A stretch of DNA of 64,000 nt from PALSA-350 sp963834445 (GTDB lineage Bacteria > Acidobacteriota > Terriglobia > Terriglobales > Acidobacteriaceae): assembly GCA_963834445.1 (NCBI GenBank), contig CAWIBU010000001.1, forward strand, positions 310,001-374,000, read 5' to 3'. This document shows positions 42,992-52,859 of this stretch, one piece after another. Each line of letters opens with the position of its first letter. Positions within the stretch are counted from its first letter, which is position 1. Below the pieces are notes generated by a model. That model was not told the origin of the DNA and did no database searches. It saw only the letters and a program-made list of their open reading frames with translations. The translations under genes were made by a program, and so were the position numbers.

Positions 42992-43804
42992 ATGACACGC
43001 CTCCGTGCCGAGCCCGCACCATCACCGACCCAGACGCTCGGAGCATTTCTCCGTTCTCATCGTGAACGACGATCGCCCACCAACCTTGGACTTGCTCACA
43101 CCGGCCGGCGCAGAACCCCCGGCTTGCGGCGGGAGGAAGTTGCCCAACTCTGCGGTGTGAGCACCACCTGGTACACCTGGCTTGAACAAGGCCGCCCAAT
43201 TCGTGCCTCAGCTTCGGCTTTAGGGCGCATTGCCGAAGCCCTTCAGCTTTCCCGTGCCGAGAGGTTGTACCTGTTTGAGATCGCGCGCTGTGTGGTTCCG
43301 GACTCGAGCGAAGCAGCTTCGTTAGAAATTCCGGCAGGGCTGCAGGCCCTGGTGGACAAGATGCCAGTTCCCGTTTATGTACTCGATCGCCAATGGAATG
43401 CGGTCGCCTGGAACGGCAGGGCCGCGAAGCTCTTCCAGCCCTGGTTAGTTGCATCAGAAGAACGCAATCTCCTTCGTTTCGTCTTTCTGGATCGCAAGGC
43501 ACGTACCCTGATCGTGGATTGGAGAAGCCGCGCCAAACGCCTTGTAGCTGAGTTTCGATCCGATGCCGGACGCCATTTGACCGAGCCTCCGACACTCCGG
43601 CTGATCGCCGGCTTACAGGGCGGCAGCAACCTGTTTTCCAGGTATTGGAGCGAACAGGATGTGCGGGAACGGGAGGGGGGTGCGCGCAACTTTCGTTCCT
43701 CAACAGGAGCGATCATTACCTATTCCCAGGTCTCGCTGATTCCCAGTATCAACACCGATCTCAAGCTCGTCGCCCTGCTTCCGCAACCCGCACTTTCCTC
43801 ATAG
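42992..43804 (+). CDS. MmyB-type helix-turn-helix regulator
   Basis: From the ATG at 42992 (MTRLRAEPAPSPTQTLGAFLRSHRER) the product has 270 residues: an XRE helix-turn-helix (about 10-90) with GLRREEVAQLCGVSTTWYTWLEQGR, then the MmyB-like ligand-binding domain (about 105-265; PVYVLDRQWNAVAWNGRAAKLF, DVREREGG, GAIITYSQVSLIP). Such regulators usually repress a divergent enzyme gene and respond to a small molecule, often fatty-acid-like; here the methyltransferase is divergent. An upstream open frame (from 42887) is not needed for the domain. Confidence 0.9.
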   Translation: MTRLRAEPAPSPTQTLGAFLRSHRERRSPTNLGLAHTGRRRTPGLRREEVAQLCGVSTTWYTWLEQGRPIRASASALGRIAEALQLSRAERLYLFEIARCVVPDSSEAASLEIPAGLQALVDKMPVPVYVLDRQWNAVAWNGRAAKLFQPWLVASEERNLLRFVFLDRKARTLIVDWRSRAKRLVAEFRSDAGRHLTEPPTLRLIAGLQGGSNLFSRYWSEQDVREREGGARNFRSSTGAIITYSQVSLIPSINTDLKLVALLPQPALSS

Positions 43805-44432
43805 GCTCCAAATTGGTTAATACAGGCCACGAAGGAAAGGGACGGCCGATGTCGTATCGCGCCCTACCGCTCTGCGCGGCCGGGCACTCGCCTCCCTAAG
43901 TTCTCAGCACCCTAATTCTGCTTTAATCCGTCGAGACCTCGGCCATCATTTGCTGACATCAGCCGGAGCCAGCTTGCGCTTTCCTGAAATGCTGATACAT
44001 GCATGACCCAAATCAATGCATGTATAAAGCCCAACCACTTTATAGAGTTAACTCCGGAAAGTAGTTCCCACTCTGGAACACTCATTTGCAAACACCTGAA
44101 TATAGGTAGCTTAATGTCTGCGGATTACTTACCAGGAGATGACTTATCACGCAAATGCACATTGATTACCAGCTGGTTGACATAATCTGCTGGACTCCTA
44201 CCAGCAAAGCTGGAAGCATAGGCTTGTATTTGGCCGCACAAGGAGCTGGATTTTTTTCTCCGGCTTATTGCAGCCTTCATGGAACAAACCACCGGAATCA
44301 TTGGCTTTGCTAAGTCAGCCTGGCGAAGCCTTGCGATTTTATAGAGATTCGGCCTCACGAATGTTAAGGCATCGGACCAACCTGCATAGCTCCCATAGCA
44401 TCGACCCGTCGTACAGAGTGAATGGTAGCGAC
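43805..44432. promoter_or_regulatory. Leader region of the exopolysaccharide cluster with a perfect inverted repeat
   Basis: About 630 bases with no supported gene. The part 43990-44200 is more AT-rich than its surroundings. At 43995-44004 and 44016-44025 is a perfect 10-bp inverted repeat (ATACATGCAT / ATGCATGTAT, 11-base spacer), operator-like or a leader stem. It is upstream of the specialised NusG gene, which may act on this leader. No promoter boxes were assigned with confidence. Confidence 0.5.
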
Positions 44433-45026
44433 ATGGATCAACGACTGAATAGCCAAGCATTTTTGACGCCGGTAGTCACGGCAAGTGAGTCCAGCTGGTA
44501 TGCGGTCTTTACCATTCCCCAGAATGAAAAGTCTGCCGCGAAGCACCTCGATATACGAGAGATTGAGTCGTTTTGTCCGACCTATGAGGAAATTCGGGTA
44601 TGGAAAAACCGGCAAAGGATGAAACTGATATTGCCGCTTTTTCCAGGTTATTTGTTCGTGCATATCACCCCTGGACAGCGCGATAAGGTACTCCGATCTC
44701 CTGGTGTCTTACAGATTGTCGGCAAAAGGAGAACATCTTCCCCGCTTCCGGATGCCGAGATCGATCTGCTGCGCTCGGCTGCCTGCCGGGTCGAACCCTA
44801 TCGCGACTTACTGGTTGGACAAAGTGTCCGCATAAAGCGCGGTATCATGCAAGGCCTGCAGGGGGTTCTTGTACGGAAGGGTAACAGCATGCGGTTCGTG
44901 CTGACGGTCACGTTGATTAACCAGCATGCGGCCATCCAGGTGGACGCCGACGATCTGCAACCAATACTGGACCGCGATCAGCCTATCGATCGCCTGCCGC
45001 ACAACTTCGCGCCCAATCCAGAATGA
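44433..45026 (+). CDS. Specialised NusG paralogue (UpxY/RfaH/LoaP type antiterminator)
   Basis: A 197-residue transcription elongation factor, from the ATG at 44433 (MDQRLNSQAF). The NGN domain (about 20-115) has ESSWYAVFTIPQNEKSAAKHLDIREIESFCPTYE, then RMKLILPLFPGYLFVHI, and the KOW-like segment GQSVRIKRGIMQGLQGVLVRKGNS. Paralogues of this kind head long surface-polysaccharide operons and let polymerase read through them. As first gene of a 13-kb same-strand cluster it fits this role exactly. The upstream open frame (44268) is not conserved-looking. Confidence 0.88.
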   Translation: MDQRLNSQAFLTPVVTASESSWYAVFTIPQNEKSAAKHLDIREIESFCPTYEEIRVWKNRQRMKLILPLFPGYLFVHITPGQRDKVLRSPGVLQIVGKRRTSSPLPDAEIDLLRSAACRVEPYRDLLVGQSVRIKRGIMQGLQGVLVRKGNSMRFVLTVTLINQHAAIQVDADDLQPILDRDQPIDRLPHNFAPNPE

Positions 45027-45132
45027 AGGCGGTAAACCATGATCGCTCGCCTGCACCTTTACTACGCTGCTCATGCATTCGGCAACGACCTCTGGCACCG
45101 GGTCTAATACGGATTTCCTTCCCAGGCACACG

Positions 45133-46389
45133 ATGAGCCAACAGAATTCCTACCGTGGCGACGCCGGGGCCACCCTGGAGTATGCGCCCAGTTCGACGGA
45201 CCATGAGTCCGACTTTTCGTTCAGCCTTATCGATGTGCTCACCCAGCTTGCGCGCCGCAAGCGGCTGATCGCCATAGGGGGAGTCATCGGCTTGCTGACC
45301 GGCGTCTTGCTCGGCCTGATGTTAACTGTCCGTTATACGGCGGTGACGGCGCTCATGCCCCCGCAGCAGACCCCGTCCACGGCATCGATGCTGATGAGCC
45401 AACTGACCGGAAATAGCGCAAGTCCACTGGCCGCGATGGCCGGTGGCAGCCTGAGCCTCAAGAGCCCCAACGATATTTACATCGGCCTGCTCCACTCCCG
45501 GCCGGTCGCGGATGCCATCATCCGGCAGTTCGGTCTGACAAGGTTGTATCGAGCCAGAGATATGACAGGCGCCCGCGAGCACTTGGCGAAGGAGACCGTG
45601 ATTGCTTCCGAGAAGGATGGGTTTATCACCATTACAGTTACCGACATCGACAAACAACGGGCAGCGGCGATCGCAAATGCCTACACCGAGCAACTGCGCG
45701 TCTTGACCCGGGCCCTCGCCGTCACCGAAGCCTCCGAGCGCCGGCTCTTTTACGAAGAGCAATTGAAGCAGGCCAGGGAGTCGCTGGTTGCCGCTGAGCT
45801 TTTGTTCGAGCAGGTTCAGCAAAGCAAGGGACTGGTCGAGCTGGATGCCCAGGCCAAAGCGATGATCGAAGGGTTAGCCGAGCTCCGCGCCCACGTCGCG
45901 GCCAAGCAAGTGGAGGTACAGACGCTGCGCACCTATGCGACCGAACATAATCCAGCGCTGGAGCGAGCAGAACGCGAACTATCCTCGCTCCAGGCAGAAG
46001 CGGCCAGGTCGGTGCAGCGCAACCACTCCTCCGGTTTTGGCGATTTGGGCCTGGGTGATGTTCCCGGGGCCGGGATGGAGTACCTGCGCGCTGAGCACGA
46101 AGTCAAATACCGGCAAATCATGTTTGATCTGCTCATCAAGCAGTACGATGCCGCCCGCATGGACGAAGCGAAAGACGCGTCTATTATTCAGGTGGTTGAA
46201 CCAGCAATCGCGCCTGATCGAAAGTCCTCCCCTAAACGCGCGTTGATCGTCGTCCTTTTCACCGCAGCGGGCCTCTTCACTGGCGGGCTTCTGGCGCTAC
46301 TCGCGTGGTGGAACAAGTCTGCACAATCAGATACCCGGATTGCCTGTCATCTGAACGGTCTTCGCGACGCGGTCATGGGAAAATTTTAG
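45133..46389 (+). CDS. Chain-length determinant protein (Wzz/GNVR polysaccharide co-polymerase)
   Basis: The ATG at 45133 (MSQQNSYRG) gives 418 residues: N-terminal membrane helix (about 46-70), an extended periplasmic coiled-coil region with ALAVTEASERRLFYEEQLKQ and ERAERELSSLQAEAA, and a C-terminal membrane helix (about 370-393) after the Pro-rich KSSPKRALIVV motif. Such proteins set polysaccharide chain length with the polymerase. There is no C-terminal tyrosine kinase, and no separate one is seen in the cluster. Confidence 0.9.
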   Translation: MSQQNSYRGDAGATLEYAPSSTDHESDFSFSLIDVLTQLARRKRLIAIGGVIGLLTGVLLGLMLTVRYTAVTALMPPQQTPSTASMLMSQLTGNSASPLAAMAGGSLSLKSPNDIYIGLLHSRPVADAIIRQFGLTRLYRARDMTGAREHLAKETVIASEKDGFITITVTDIDKQRAAAIANAYTEQLRVLTRALAVTEASERRLFYEEQLKQARESLVAAELLFEQVQQSKGLVELDAQAKAMIEGLAELRAHVAAKQVEVQTLRTYATEHNPALERAERELSSLQAEAARSVQRNHSSGFGDLGLGDVPGAGMEYLRAEHEVKYRQIMFDLLIKQYDAARMDEAKDASIIQVVEPAIAPDRKSSPKRALIVVLFTAAGLFTGGLLALLAWWNKSAQSDTRIACHLNGLRDAVMGKF

Positions 46390-46488
46390 CGGCTCGGGCG
46401 TGCCTCTGGGCGGAAGCCGCCGTCTGCACGACCGTGCGACTTCACCACTACCCCATTGCGTGACCGGGCGGGGCCAGCAGAAAGCCAC

Positions 46489-47790
46489 ATGAATCAGCCA
46501 CCTGCTGATCCTTCGCACCTCCCCATCTCCGGCCGGCGACGGTTGTTGCACAACATCGTTTCACTTTATCTTCTGCAGGGACTGAATTACGTCATCCCGA
46601 TTGCAGTTCTTCCTTACCTTGTCCGGGTCCTGGGTATGGAAACGTACGGCCTGGTGGCAGTCGCGCAGTCCTTCGCGCAGTACTTCAACATCCTCACCGA
46701 CTACGGGTTTAACTTTTCTGCCACCCGCTCAATCGCCCAAAGCCGCGGTGAGGGGGCGGAAATCTCACGCATCTTTTGTTGCGTCTTTCTGATCAAGATG
46801 GGGCTGGCGGCCGTGGGCCTGGTCATTCTGGGGTGTGTGCTGCTCACCGTCTCCCGTATGCGGCATGACTGGACCATGTTCATCTATGCGTTTGTTGGCG
46901 TGGTGGGCAATGTGCTCTTTCCCGTCTGGTATTTCCAGGGCACGGAACGAATGCGCCATATCTCAGTGATCACGGGCGTGACCAGAGCTCTTTCGGCCGT
47001 TCTGTTGTTTGTCTTCGTGCATCACTCGACCGACGGAGCTCTGGCAGTGGCCATCCAGTCGCTCGGCATGTTGTTGGCCGGCGCCATCGGCTTTGTCGTT
47101 TGCCTGCGCTCCGCGGATCTTGTTTTCGCGTGGCCATGCTCAAAGGACCTGAGAACCTGTGCCGCGGACGGGTGGCACCTCTTTGTCTCTACCGCCTCAC
47201 TCAGCCTCTATACCAATACCAACGTCTTTCTGGTTGGCATGCTGGCGGGCAATGTGCAAGCCGGCTACTTCAGCGCCGCCGATCGGCTGGTGCGGGCCAC
47301 CAATGGTCTGGTCGCGCCTATCACGCAGGCGGTGTTCCCCTACATAAGCTCGTTGGCGCCCGCATCGTCAGAGGCTGCGCTGGCATTTATTGCCCGTAGC
47401 CTCAAGTGGATGTCTGGTCTCGCACTGCTGCCGGTGATCGCGATTTTCGTTCTCGCACGACCCATCGCAGTGCTCTGTTTTGGCATGGCTGCCCAAGGCG
47501 CCATACCCGTGATGCGGTGGATTGCCCTGCTGCCTTTTCTGGTCGCCGTCACCAGCGTGTTGGGGGTGTTGACCATGTTAACGTTCGGTCTAGACAAACA
47601 ATTTAGCCGCATCCTGATCGCGGCGGGAATGTTGAACCTTATGGTCGCTATTCCTCTGATCTCTCGATTCTCTGCCCAGGGAGCCGGTGCTTCGGTTCTT
47701 ATCACCGAAGCTTTCGTTACCGTGACCATGGGGCTCACACTGCGGCTGAATGGGATCAACATCCGCTTGTGGGAGAAGGTTCCTGCATGA
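46489..47790 (+). CDS. Polysaccharide flippase (Wzx family)
   Basis: A 433-residue integral membrane protein with about 12-14 hydrophobic segments of the PST/MATE-like flippase family, which moves lipid-linked repeat units across the inner membrane. Start at ATG 46489 (MNQPPADPSHLPISGRRR). Characteristic pieces: LYLLQGLNYVIPIAVLPYLVRVLG, TDYGFNFSATRSIAQSRG, FPVWYFQGTERM, DRLVRATNGLVAPITQAVFPYI. The stop is 11 bases before the next start. The two are presumably translated together. Confidence 0.92.
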   Translation: MNQPPADPSHLPISGRRRLLHNIVSLYLLQGLNYVIPIAVLPYLVRVLGMETYGLVAVAQSFAQYFNILTDYGFNFSATRSIAQSRGEGAEISRIFCCVFLIKMGLAAVGLVILGCVLLTVSRMRHDWTMFIYAFVGVVGNVLFPVWYFQGTERMRHISVITGVTRALSAVLLFVFVHHSTDGALAVAIQSLGMLLAGAIGFVVCLRSADLVFAWPCSKDLRTCAADGWHLFVSTASLSLYTNTNVFLVGMLAGNVQAGYFSAADRLVRATNGLVAPITQAVFPYISSLAPASSEAALAFIARSLKWMSGLALLPVIAIFVLARPIAVLCFGMAAQGAIPVMRWIALLPFLVAVTSVLGVLTMLTFGLDKQFSRILIAAGMLNLMVAIPLISRFSAQGAGASVLITEAFVTVTMGLTLRLNGINIRLWEKVPA

Positions 47791-47800
47791 GGGCCTATCC

Positions 47801-48880
47801 GTGACCTCGAAGCCGCTGCCAATCCTGCTTCTACCCATGACGGCGCGGTCGGCCATAATGGCGGGGCTGCTGGCATGCTATGTCGTGTTTTCCCTGATCC
47901 TCTTTGTCGAACGCATCAATCCCTCGCTCGACGGCCGGTCAGATGAACATATTGCCGCAGATTCGGTGACCTATATCTATATCGCCGACGCCCTGCGAGA
48001 CGGCCGCCCGGACCCCTTCGCGCTGACAGCCATGACTGCGTTTCCCAACACCGTATGGTTCCCGGTGTTTTTAACCCTGGCCTTGCGCAGCACCTTGGCC
48101 ATCGTGCTGGTGAATTACGCCATGCTGTTGGCCTCGGTCCTGCTCTGCAAGAGGTGGTTGTGCTTTTCTACCAGCGGCTTTCTGGCCCTGTTGTTACTAA
48201 ATCCCACCACTACCATCAGTCTGCTCTCGGTCAATAAAGAGATTGTCGATCTGCTGGGGATATCCCTGTTTTTGTGCGGCTATCGCACACACCGCCGTGG
48301 GGTCCTTCTGGCAGCGCTGCTGCTCGCCTTTCTGAACCGATATGAAGTGTGTTGCGTGATGCTCAGTTTCCTCCTCGCCGGCAGCCGGATCAACCCCTGG
48401 CGCCGGCAGCGGGCAATCAGCGTTGTGGTCCTGATCGTGGGGCTCAGTTGTTTGCTACCCCTCTTTGCAGCGAATGTTTTGAGTGGCCGTTTTGAGGAAG
48501 CAAGCAACGGCGGATTAGTCGTCCAGCTCGATATGCTGGAGATGCACTACTTGTACGTCGTGGCGATTATTCCCAAGGTCCTGGAAAACCTTTTTGGGGA
48601 ACTCGGACAGGGCTTAGATCGATCCTACATTCTGTGGTTCAACAGCCTCGCTGATTTGATCGTGCTCGCCGTTTTAGCCAAAAGGCATCTGTTGACCCTG
48701 CGCAGTGACCTCATCCATTTCTGCTTTCTGGGCTGCGTACTCATGGCTGTGTCGCTGGTCATTCAGCCCAGATACTTCTACTTCGTCTACGCGTTGATGT
48801 GTCTCCAGGCCGCGCAACGCCGGCGCCAACCGATCGCCGGAGCCTCCTCTGCCCAGCCTGCAGGGCTTCTCACGGTATAA
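47801..48880 (+). CDS. Probable polysaccharide polymerase (Wzy/EpsG-like membrane protein)
   Basis: I start it at GTG 47801, six bases after a GAGGG, giving 359 residues; an ATG at 47837 is possible. About ten hydrophobic segments are present (for example about 20-42, 92-115, 125-145, 168-190, 205-225, 315-345) with a larger loop holding INPSLDGRSDEHIAADSVTYIYIADALRDGRPDPFAL. Neighbours are flippase and chain-length genes, so a polymerase role is inferred from context and topology. No catalytic motif could be recognised, and such polymerases vary greatly. Confidence 0.65.
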   Translation: MTSKPLPILLLPMTARSAIMAGLLACYVVFSLILFVERINPSLDGRSDEHIAADSVTYIYIADALRDGRPDPFALTAMTAFPNTVWFPVFLTLALRSTLAIVLVNYAMLLASVLLCKRWLCFSTSGFLALLLLNPTTTISLLSVNKEIVDLLGISLFLCGYRTHRRGVLLAALLLAFLNRYEVCCVMLSFLLAGSRINPWRRQRAISVVVLIVGLSCLLPLFAANVLSGRFEEASNGGLVVQLDMLEMHYLYVVAIIPKVLENLFGELGQGLDRSYILWFNSLADLIVLAVLAKRHLLTLRSDLIHFCFLGCVLMAVSLVIQPRYFYFVYALMCLQAAQRRRQPIAGASSAQPAGLLTV

Positions 48881-48982
48881 GGTTCGGTATTCAGGCCCGC
48901 TGGCTGCCGCCAGGTAGTTCTCAAACAGGTCTGTCATCCCTCCAGGCTCTCCAGGTTCCACGATTCGAACGGTGACATCTTT

Positions 48983-49771
48983 ATGTATGGTCCACGCGGC
49001 TTCCTCAAGCGAGTGTTGATTGCCACTCAAGGGCGCTCGAGTTGCTATCAGCTCGCTGTCTCGCTGGTCGAGGGGAAAAGTGGGCTCGAAATCGGTGGCC
49101 CTTCAGAAGTCTTCCAGGGTTGGTATCGGCCTCTGCGACTTTACAACCGGGTAGGCTCGCTTGATAACTGCGACTTCTCGCGAACAACTGCATGGTCTTC
49201 TCATTCCAGCGTCTTCCAATTTAGCCACTCCCGGCAGCCAGGAAAAACCATTGTGTGTGATGGCTCTAACCTGGAGGGGGTCGCCACTGCAAGTTACGAT
49301 TTCGTACTTTCGTCGCATAATCTTGAACATTTTGCGAACCCGGTCAAAGCACTCAATGAGTGGCAGCGCGTGCTACGGCCCGGCGGCAGTCTGATTCTGG
49401 CCTTGCCTCACTACGCCAAGACCTTCGACCATCGTCGGAACCTGACTCCAGTCGCCCATATGATCGCAGACTTCGAAAGCAATACGCAGGAAGACGACTT
49501 ATCGCACCTGGAAGAAATCCTAAGCCTCCACGATCTGAAAAAGGATCGAGCGGCGGGCACAGTGGAAGATCTCCGCCGGCGCTCCCTGTGCAACTTCGAA
49601 AACCGCTGCATGCACCATCACGTTTTTGATGAACACAACAGCCGAGAACTGCTCACTGCCGTGGGCATGGATGTTCTCGCTGTGGAACAGGCGCTTCCTT
49701 TCCACATTTTCCTGTTGGCAACTGTACCCCGGCAGCGCGCGGCTGACACTGGTTTGCCCGCGGCCCGTTGA
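48983..49771 (+). CDS. SAM-dependent methyltransferase of the polysaccharide cluster
   Basis: A 262-residue class I methyltransferase: SGLEIGGPSEVF is the glycine-rich SAM motif, ASYDFVLSSHNLEHFANPVKALNEWQRVLRPGGSLILALPHY is the motif II-III region. A tail follows with HHHVFDEHNSRELLTAVGM. It probably methylates a sugar or sugar nucleotide of the polymer. The gap before it (48881-48982) has no gene. No ribosome binding site stands out, so start choice is moderate. Confidence 0.82.
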   Translation: MYGPRGFLKRVLIATQGRSSCYQLAVSLVEGKSGLEIGGPSEVFQGWYRPLRLYNRVGSLDNCDFSRTTAWSSHSSVFQFSHSRQPGKTIVCDGSNLEGVATASYDFVLSSHNLEHFANPVKALNEWQRVLRPGGSLILALPHYAKTFDHRRNLTPVAHMIADFESNTQEDDLSHLEEILSLHDLKKDRAAGTVEDLRRRSLCNFENRCMHHHVFDEHNSRELLTAVGMDVLAVEQALPFHIFLLATVPRQRAADTGLPAAR

Positions 49772-49864
49772 CTTCTCTTCCTTCGGCATGAGCTGGAGGC
49801 CGCGCTTGCCAAGAACACGGAACCAATGCCGGCTTTCATGCTGTACTCACTTGGAGATTCAATA

Positions 49865-51607
49865 ATGGTTGAGATGAGAGGCGACGGCGCAGGCATCCTG
49901 GTAGTCATCGTCCTCTATAAAATGCGTCCCGAGAACTCTTTGGCCTACCAGACGCTCAACACTGCGATCTCTCGCCTGGGTGCGCATACAAGCGCCATTT
50001 CCGTCTTGCTCTATGACAACCTGCCGCACTCACCGTTTCCCCAGGATCTTCCACCGCATGTCCGGTACGTGCCGGCAGCGCGCAACCAAGGGGTTGCGGG
50101 TGCTTATAACTATGCCCTCCACTGGGCAACTCTTGAGGGCTTCGCCTGGATGCTGACTCTGGATCAGGACACGAGCTTGCCCCCGGACTTTCTGCTGCGC
50201 ATACACGCCCTTGCGCTCCGGCTCAGTGGCGTGCACACCGTCGGCGCCATCGTTCCCCATCTTCTCAGTCGCGGCAGACAGCTATCGCCGGTTCGTATTC
50301 GCCCCTGGGGCGTCACCTATTTGCGCCGTCATACCGCGGGCTTTGCCACTGGAGAAATTCACGCGTTCAATTCGGCATCGCTGTTTCGCGTCCGAGCGCT
50401 GCAGCAGATTGGCGGATGCCACCCGGATTTCTGGCTGGACTATCAGGATGCATACCTCTACACCCGGCTGCACCAGTGCGGAAGAAAGGTCTACCTCGCG
50501 GAAGATCTCGAAGTGGAGCACGATCTCTCACTGCTCTCGCCGTCGCCGCCTATGGACCCAGAGCGTTTCAGAAATTTTCTTGAGGCAGAATCGGCCTACT
50601 GCGATCTATACCGGGGACGCACCGCTGGACTATTTCTCACCGGCCGATTGCTCGGCCGCATTTGCCGTCAACAGCGGACGGGAGCCGACGCTGTGACGCG
50701 ACTCTTGACACGCAAGCACTTTCTGCGGCGCCTGTTGGTGACGCGCGGCGATCGATTGAAAATATGGCGGCGTAGCGGGAAGCTGCGGCGATTGCCCGCA
50801 ACGGAAGGTGCAAACAACCAGCAACCGAGCGAAGACGGGCCTGCGATCTCGGTTTGCGTGGCCGCTTACAACGGTGAGCAATATATTACGGCTCAATTGC
50901 ATTCAATTCTTAACCAGCTGAGCGACAGCGATGAAGTGATCGTGGTCGATGATGCCTCCACAGACACAACGACGGAGCAAGTGCTTTCCTTGAAAGACAG
51001 CAGGATTCGACTCATCAAGCATCCAACCAACCGCGGTGTCGCATGCACCTTCGAAGACGCAATTCGCGCCGCAGCCGGAAAAATACTTTTTCTCAGCGAT
51101 CAGGACGATCTGTGGTCGCCTTCGAAGGTCGCGGTGATGCTCGCAGCTTTTCGCTCTCAAGCGAACGTTACCCTGATCGCGACCGATGTATCGTTGATCG
51201 ATTCTGATGGTTCTCTCCTGGCTGAATCCTATTTCGCCCCTCGCGGAAGCTTTCGGCCCGGCTTCTGGGCGAACCTGGTCAGGAATCGCTTCGGCGGTTG
51301 CACTCTGGCCTTCCGTTCTGAGGTCATCGGCAATTTCCTGCCCCTCCCACGCAAATATGACGTGCTGCACGACGTCTGGATTGGCGTGCGCAATTCGCTA
51401 TCCGGTCACCAGACCCTCTACATCCCGCAACCTTTGGTGTTGAACCGGCGTCATGGGACAACGGCTACTGGAAAGACGACACTAACCCTTCGCCGCAGAC
51501 TTCGCATTCGCGCTCACCTGCTGTTGGCCCAGACCGAGTTCTGGATACGGAGTCTGGCAGCCTGGATACCGACACAGGGCTGTCCTCAGGTGGATATCAA
51601 TCGATGA
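49865..51607 (+). CDS. Dual-domain family-2 glycosyltransferase
   Basis: From the ATG at 49865 (GGAG upstream) the 580-residue protein holds two GT-A glycosyltransferase domains in tandem. Domain 1 (about 10-270): ILVVIVLYKMRPEN, ARNQGVAGAYNYAL and metal motif TLDQDTSL. Domain 2 (about 325-550): ISVCVAAYNGEQYI, VVDDASTDTTT, LSDQDDLWSPSKV. Such fusions can add two sugars in order. The stop overlaps the next start by four bases (ATGA). Substrates unknown. The alternative ATG at 49826 is upstream and less well supported. Confidence 0.88.
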   Translation: MVEMRGDGAGILVVIVLYKMRPENSLAYQTLNTAISRLGAHTSAISVLLYDNLPHSPFPQDLPPHVRYVPAARNQGVAGAYNYALHWATLEGFAWMLTLDQDTSLPPDFLLRIHALALRLSGVHTVGAIVPHLLSRGRQLSPVRIRPWGVTYLRRHTAGFATGEIHAFNSASLFRVRALQQIGGCHPDFWLDYQDAYLYTRLHQCGRKVYLAEDLEVEHDLSLLSPSPPMDPERFRNFLEAESAYCDLYRGRTAGLFLTGRLLGRICRQQRTGADAVTRLLTRKHFLRRLLVTRGDRLKIWRRSGKLRRLPATEGANNQQPSEDGPAISVCVAAYNGEQYITAQLHSILNQLSDSDEVIVVDDASTDTTTEQVLSLKDSRIRLIKHPTNRGVACTFEDAIRAAAGKILFLSDQDDLWSPSKVAVMLAAFRSQANVTLIATDVSLIDSDGSLLAESYFAPRGSFRPGFWANLVRNRFGGCTLAFRSEVIGNFLPLPRKYDVLHDVWIGVRNSLSGHQTLYIPQPLVLNRRHGTTATGKTTLTLRRRLRIRAHLLLAQTEFWIRSLAAWIPTQGCPQVDINR

Positions 51608-52806
51608 AGCGCATGCTTATGGTTGCCATGGATTTTCCGTATCCCCCGTGTCACGGAGCCGCCGTCGATATGTGGAGCCGTCTGCTGGTCTTGCGACAGA
51701 TGGGGTACCGTGTCGATCTATTGGCTACGGTCAACACCCTACCCAGCCGGGACCTCATGCGGATAGTACGGGAGCATGTGGGTCATCTTTGGCTCGTACC
51801 GCGAGGACGGGGAGTACGCTCCTTCCATTCTTTCCTTCCCTTTCAGGTTTGCAGTCGCAAGGGTCTGCAGAATATCCATCTCGATGAAACCTACGATGCC
51901 ATTGTTCTTGAATCTGAGTACGTCGCCGGTTTTCTGAGGAACCCCGCCGTCCGCCACGCGAAGGTCATCCTGCGCATTCATAATGAGCAGGTCGGATATT
52001 TCCGCGATCTTGCCGAGGGCGCTGGCAGCTGGTTAAAGAAACTCTATTACTACTCCGAGTCGCTGCGCTTTCGCTTCTATTCTCCTCAGGTGATTCGCAA
52101 GTGTGACCTTCTTTGGTTCATCTCAGATAGCGAACGGCAGACCCATATCAAAAACCAGCCCGGGCATGCTTTGAAGTCGTACTTTGTCCCTACACAAGTT
52201 AATCCGCGCACTCTGCAGCCATTTGCTGCTCTCGGCCAAACCGCACTTTTTATCGGCACACTGACGATTACGCATAACACCGATGCCGTCGCATGGTTCA
52301 TCGAACACGTTCATCCTCTGTTGAGTGACCTTGAAGGCTATGCATTTCAGGTTGCCGGTCGCACCGCTGGCAAACCACTTCCGCAGTTGAAGCAACTGAT
52401 TCAGCGACACGAACATGTCTTGCTCCAGGAGGATCCGGTGACGCTCGATAGCCTTTACCATCACGCCGCGGTGTTTGTGAACCCTGTCATCTGCGGCGCC
52501 GGTGTGAAGATCAAGCTGATCCAGGCACTGGAGGCCGGTATGCCGGTCGTCAGCACTTCCATGGGCATGGAAGGAACCGGCTTCGAACATTCTGTCCATC
52601 TCTTAGTCGCCGACACACCGCTGCAGTTCGCTACCTGTGTACGCAAACTCATCCTCGACCGGGCGCTGGCGCGGTCGCTGGTCCACAATGCGCAAGCCTT
52701 TCTCGCCCTGCGATACGACATGAAAGCCAATATGCAAGAGCCTCTCGCGGACCTCATGGCTGAACACAATGAGTCGAGAGTGCCTGCCGGCCTTGCCAAC
52801 CGATAG
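51604..52806 (+). CDS. Family-4 (GT-B) glycosyltransferase
   Basis: A 400-residue GT-B enzyme with N-terminal MVAMDFPYPPCHGAAVDMWSRL and the donor-binding C-terminal part GAGVKIKLIQALEAGMPVVSTSMGMEG, typical of GT4 with the E-x7-E pattern. ATG overlaps the preceding stop (ATGA), so it is coupled to the dual transferase. It probably adds another sugar to the repeat unit on the lipid carrier. Confidence 0.88.
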   Translation: MKRMLMVAMDFPYPPCHGAAVDMWSRLLVLRQMGYRVDLLATVNTLPSRDLMRIVREHVGHLWLVPRGRGVRSFHSFLPFQVCSRKGLQNIHLDETYDAIVLESEYVAGFLRNPAVRHAKVILRIHNEQVGYFRDLAEGAGSWLKKLYYYSESLRFRFYSPQVIRKCDLLWFISDSERQTHIKNQPGHALKSYFVPTQVNPRTLQPFAALGQTALFIGTLTITHNTDAVAWFIEHVHPLLSDLEGYAFQVAGRTAGKPLPQLKQLIQRHEHVLLQEDPVTLDSLYHHAAVFVNPVICGAGVKIKLIQALEAGMPVVSTSMGMEGTGFEHSVHLLVADTPLQFATCVRKLILDRALARSLVHNAQAFLALRYDMKANMQEPLADLMAEHNESRVPAGLANR

Positions 52807-52859
52807 GTCGCAGCCGCGACTCTTACCCTTGGTAGCGGGGACACGATGAAACAACACAA

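Noticed and set aside
44003..44185. 60-codon open frame starting within the inverted repeat
   Set aside because: No ribosome binding site, begins inside the palindrome and has no recognisable features.
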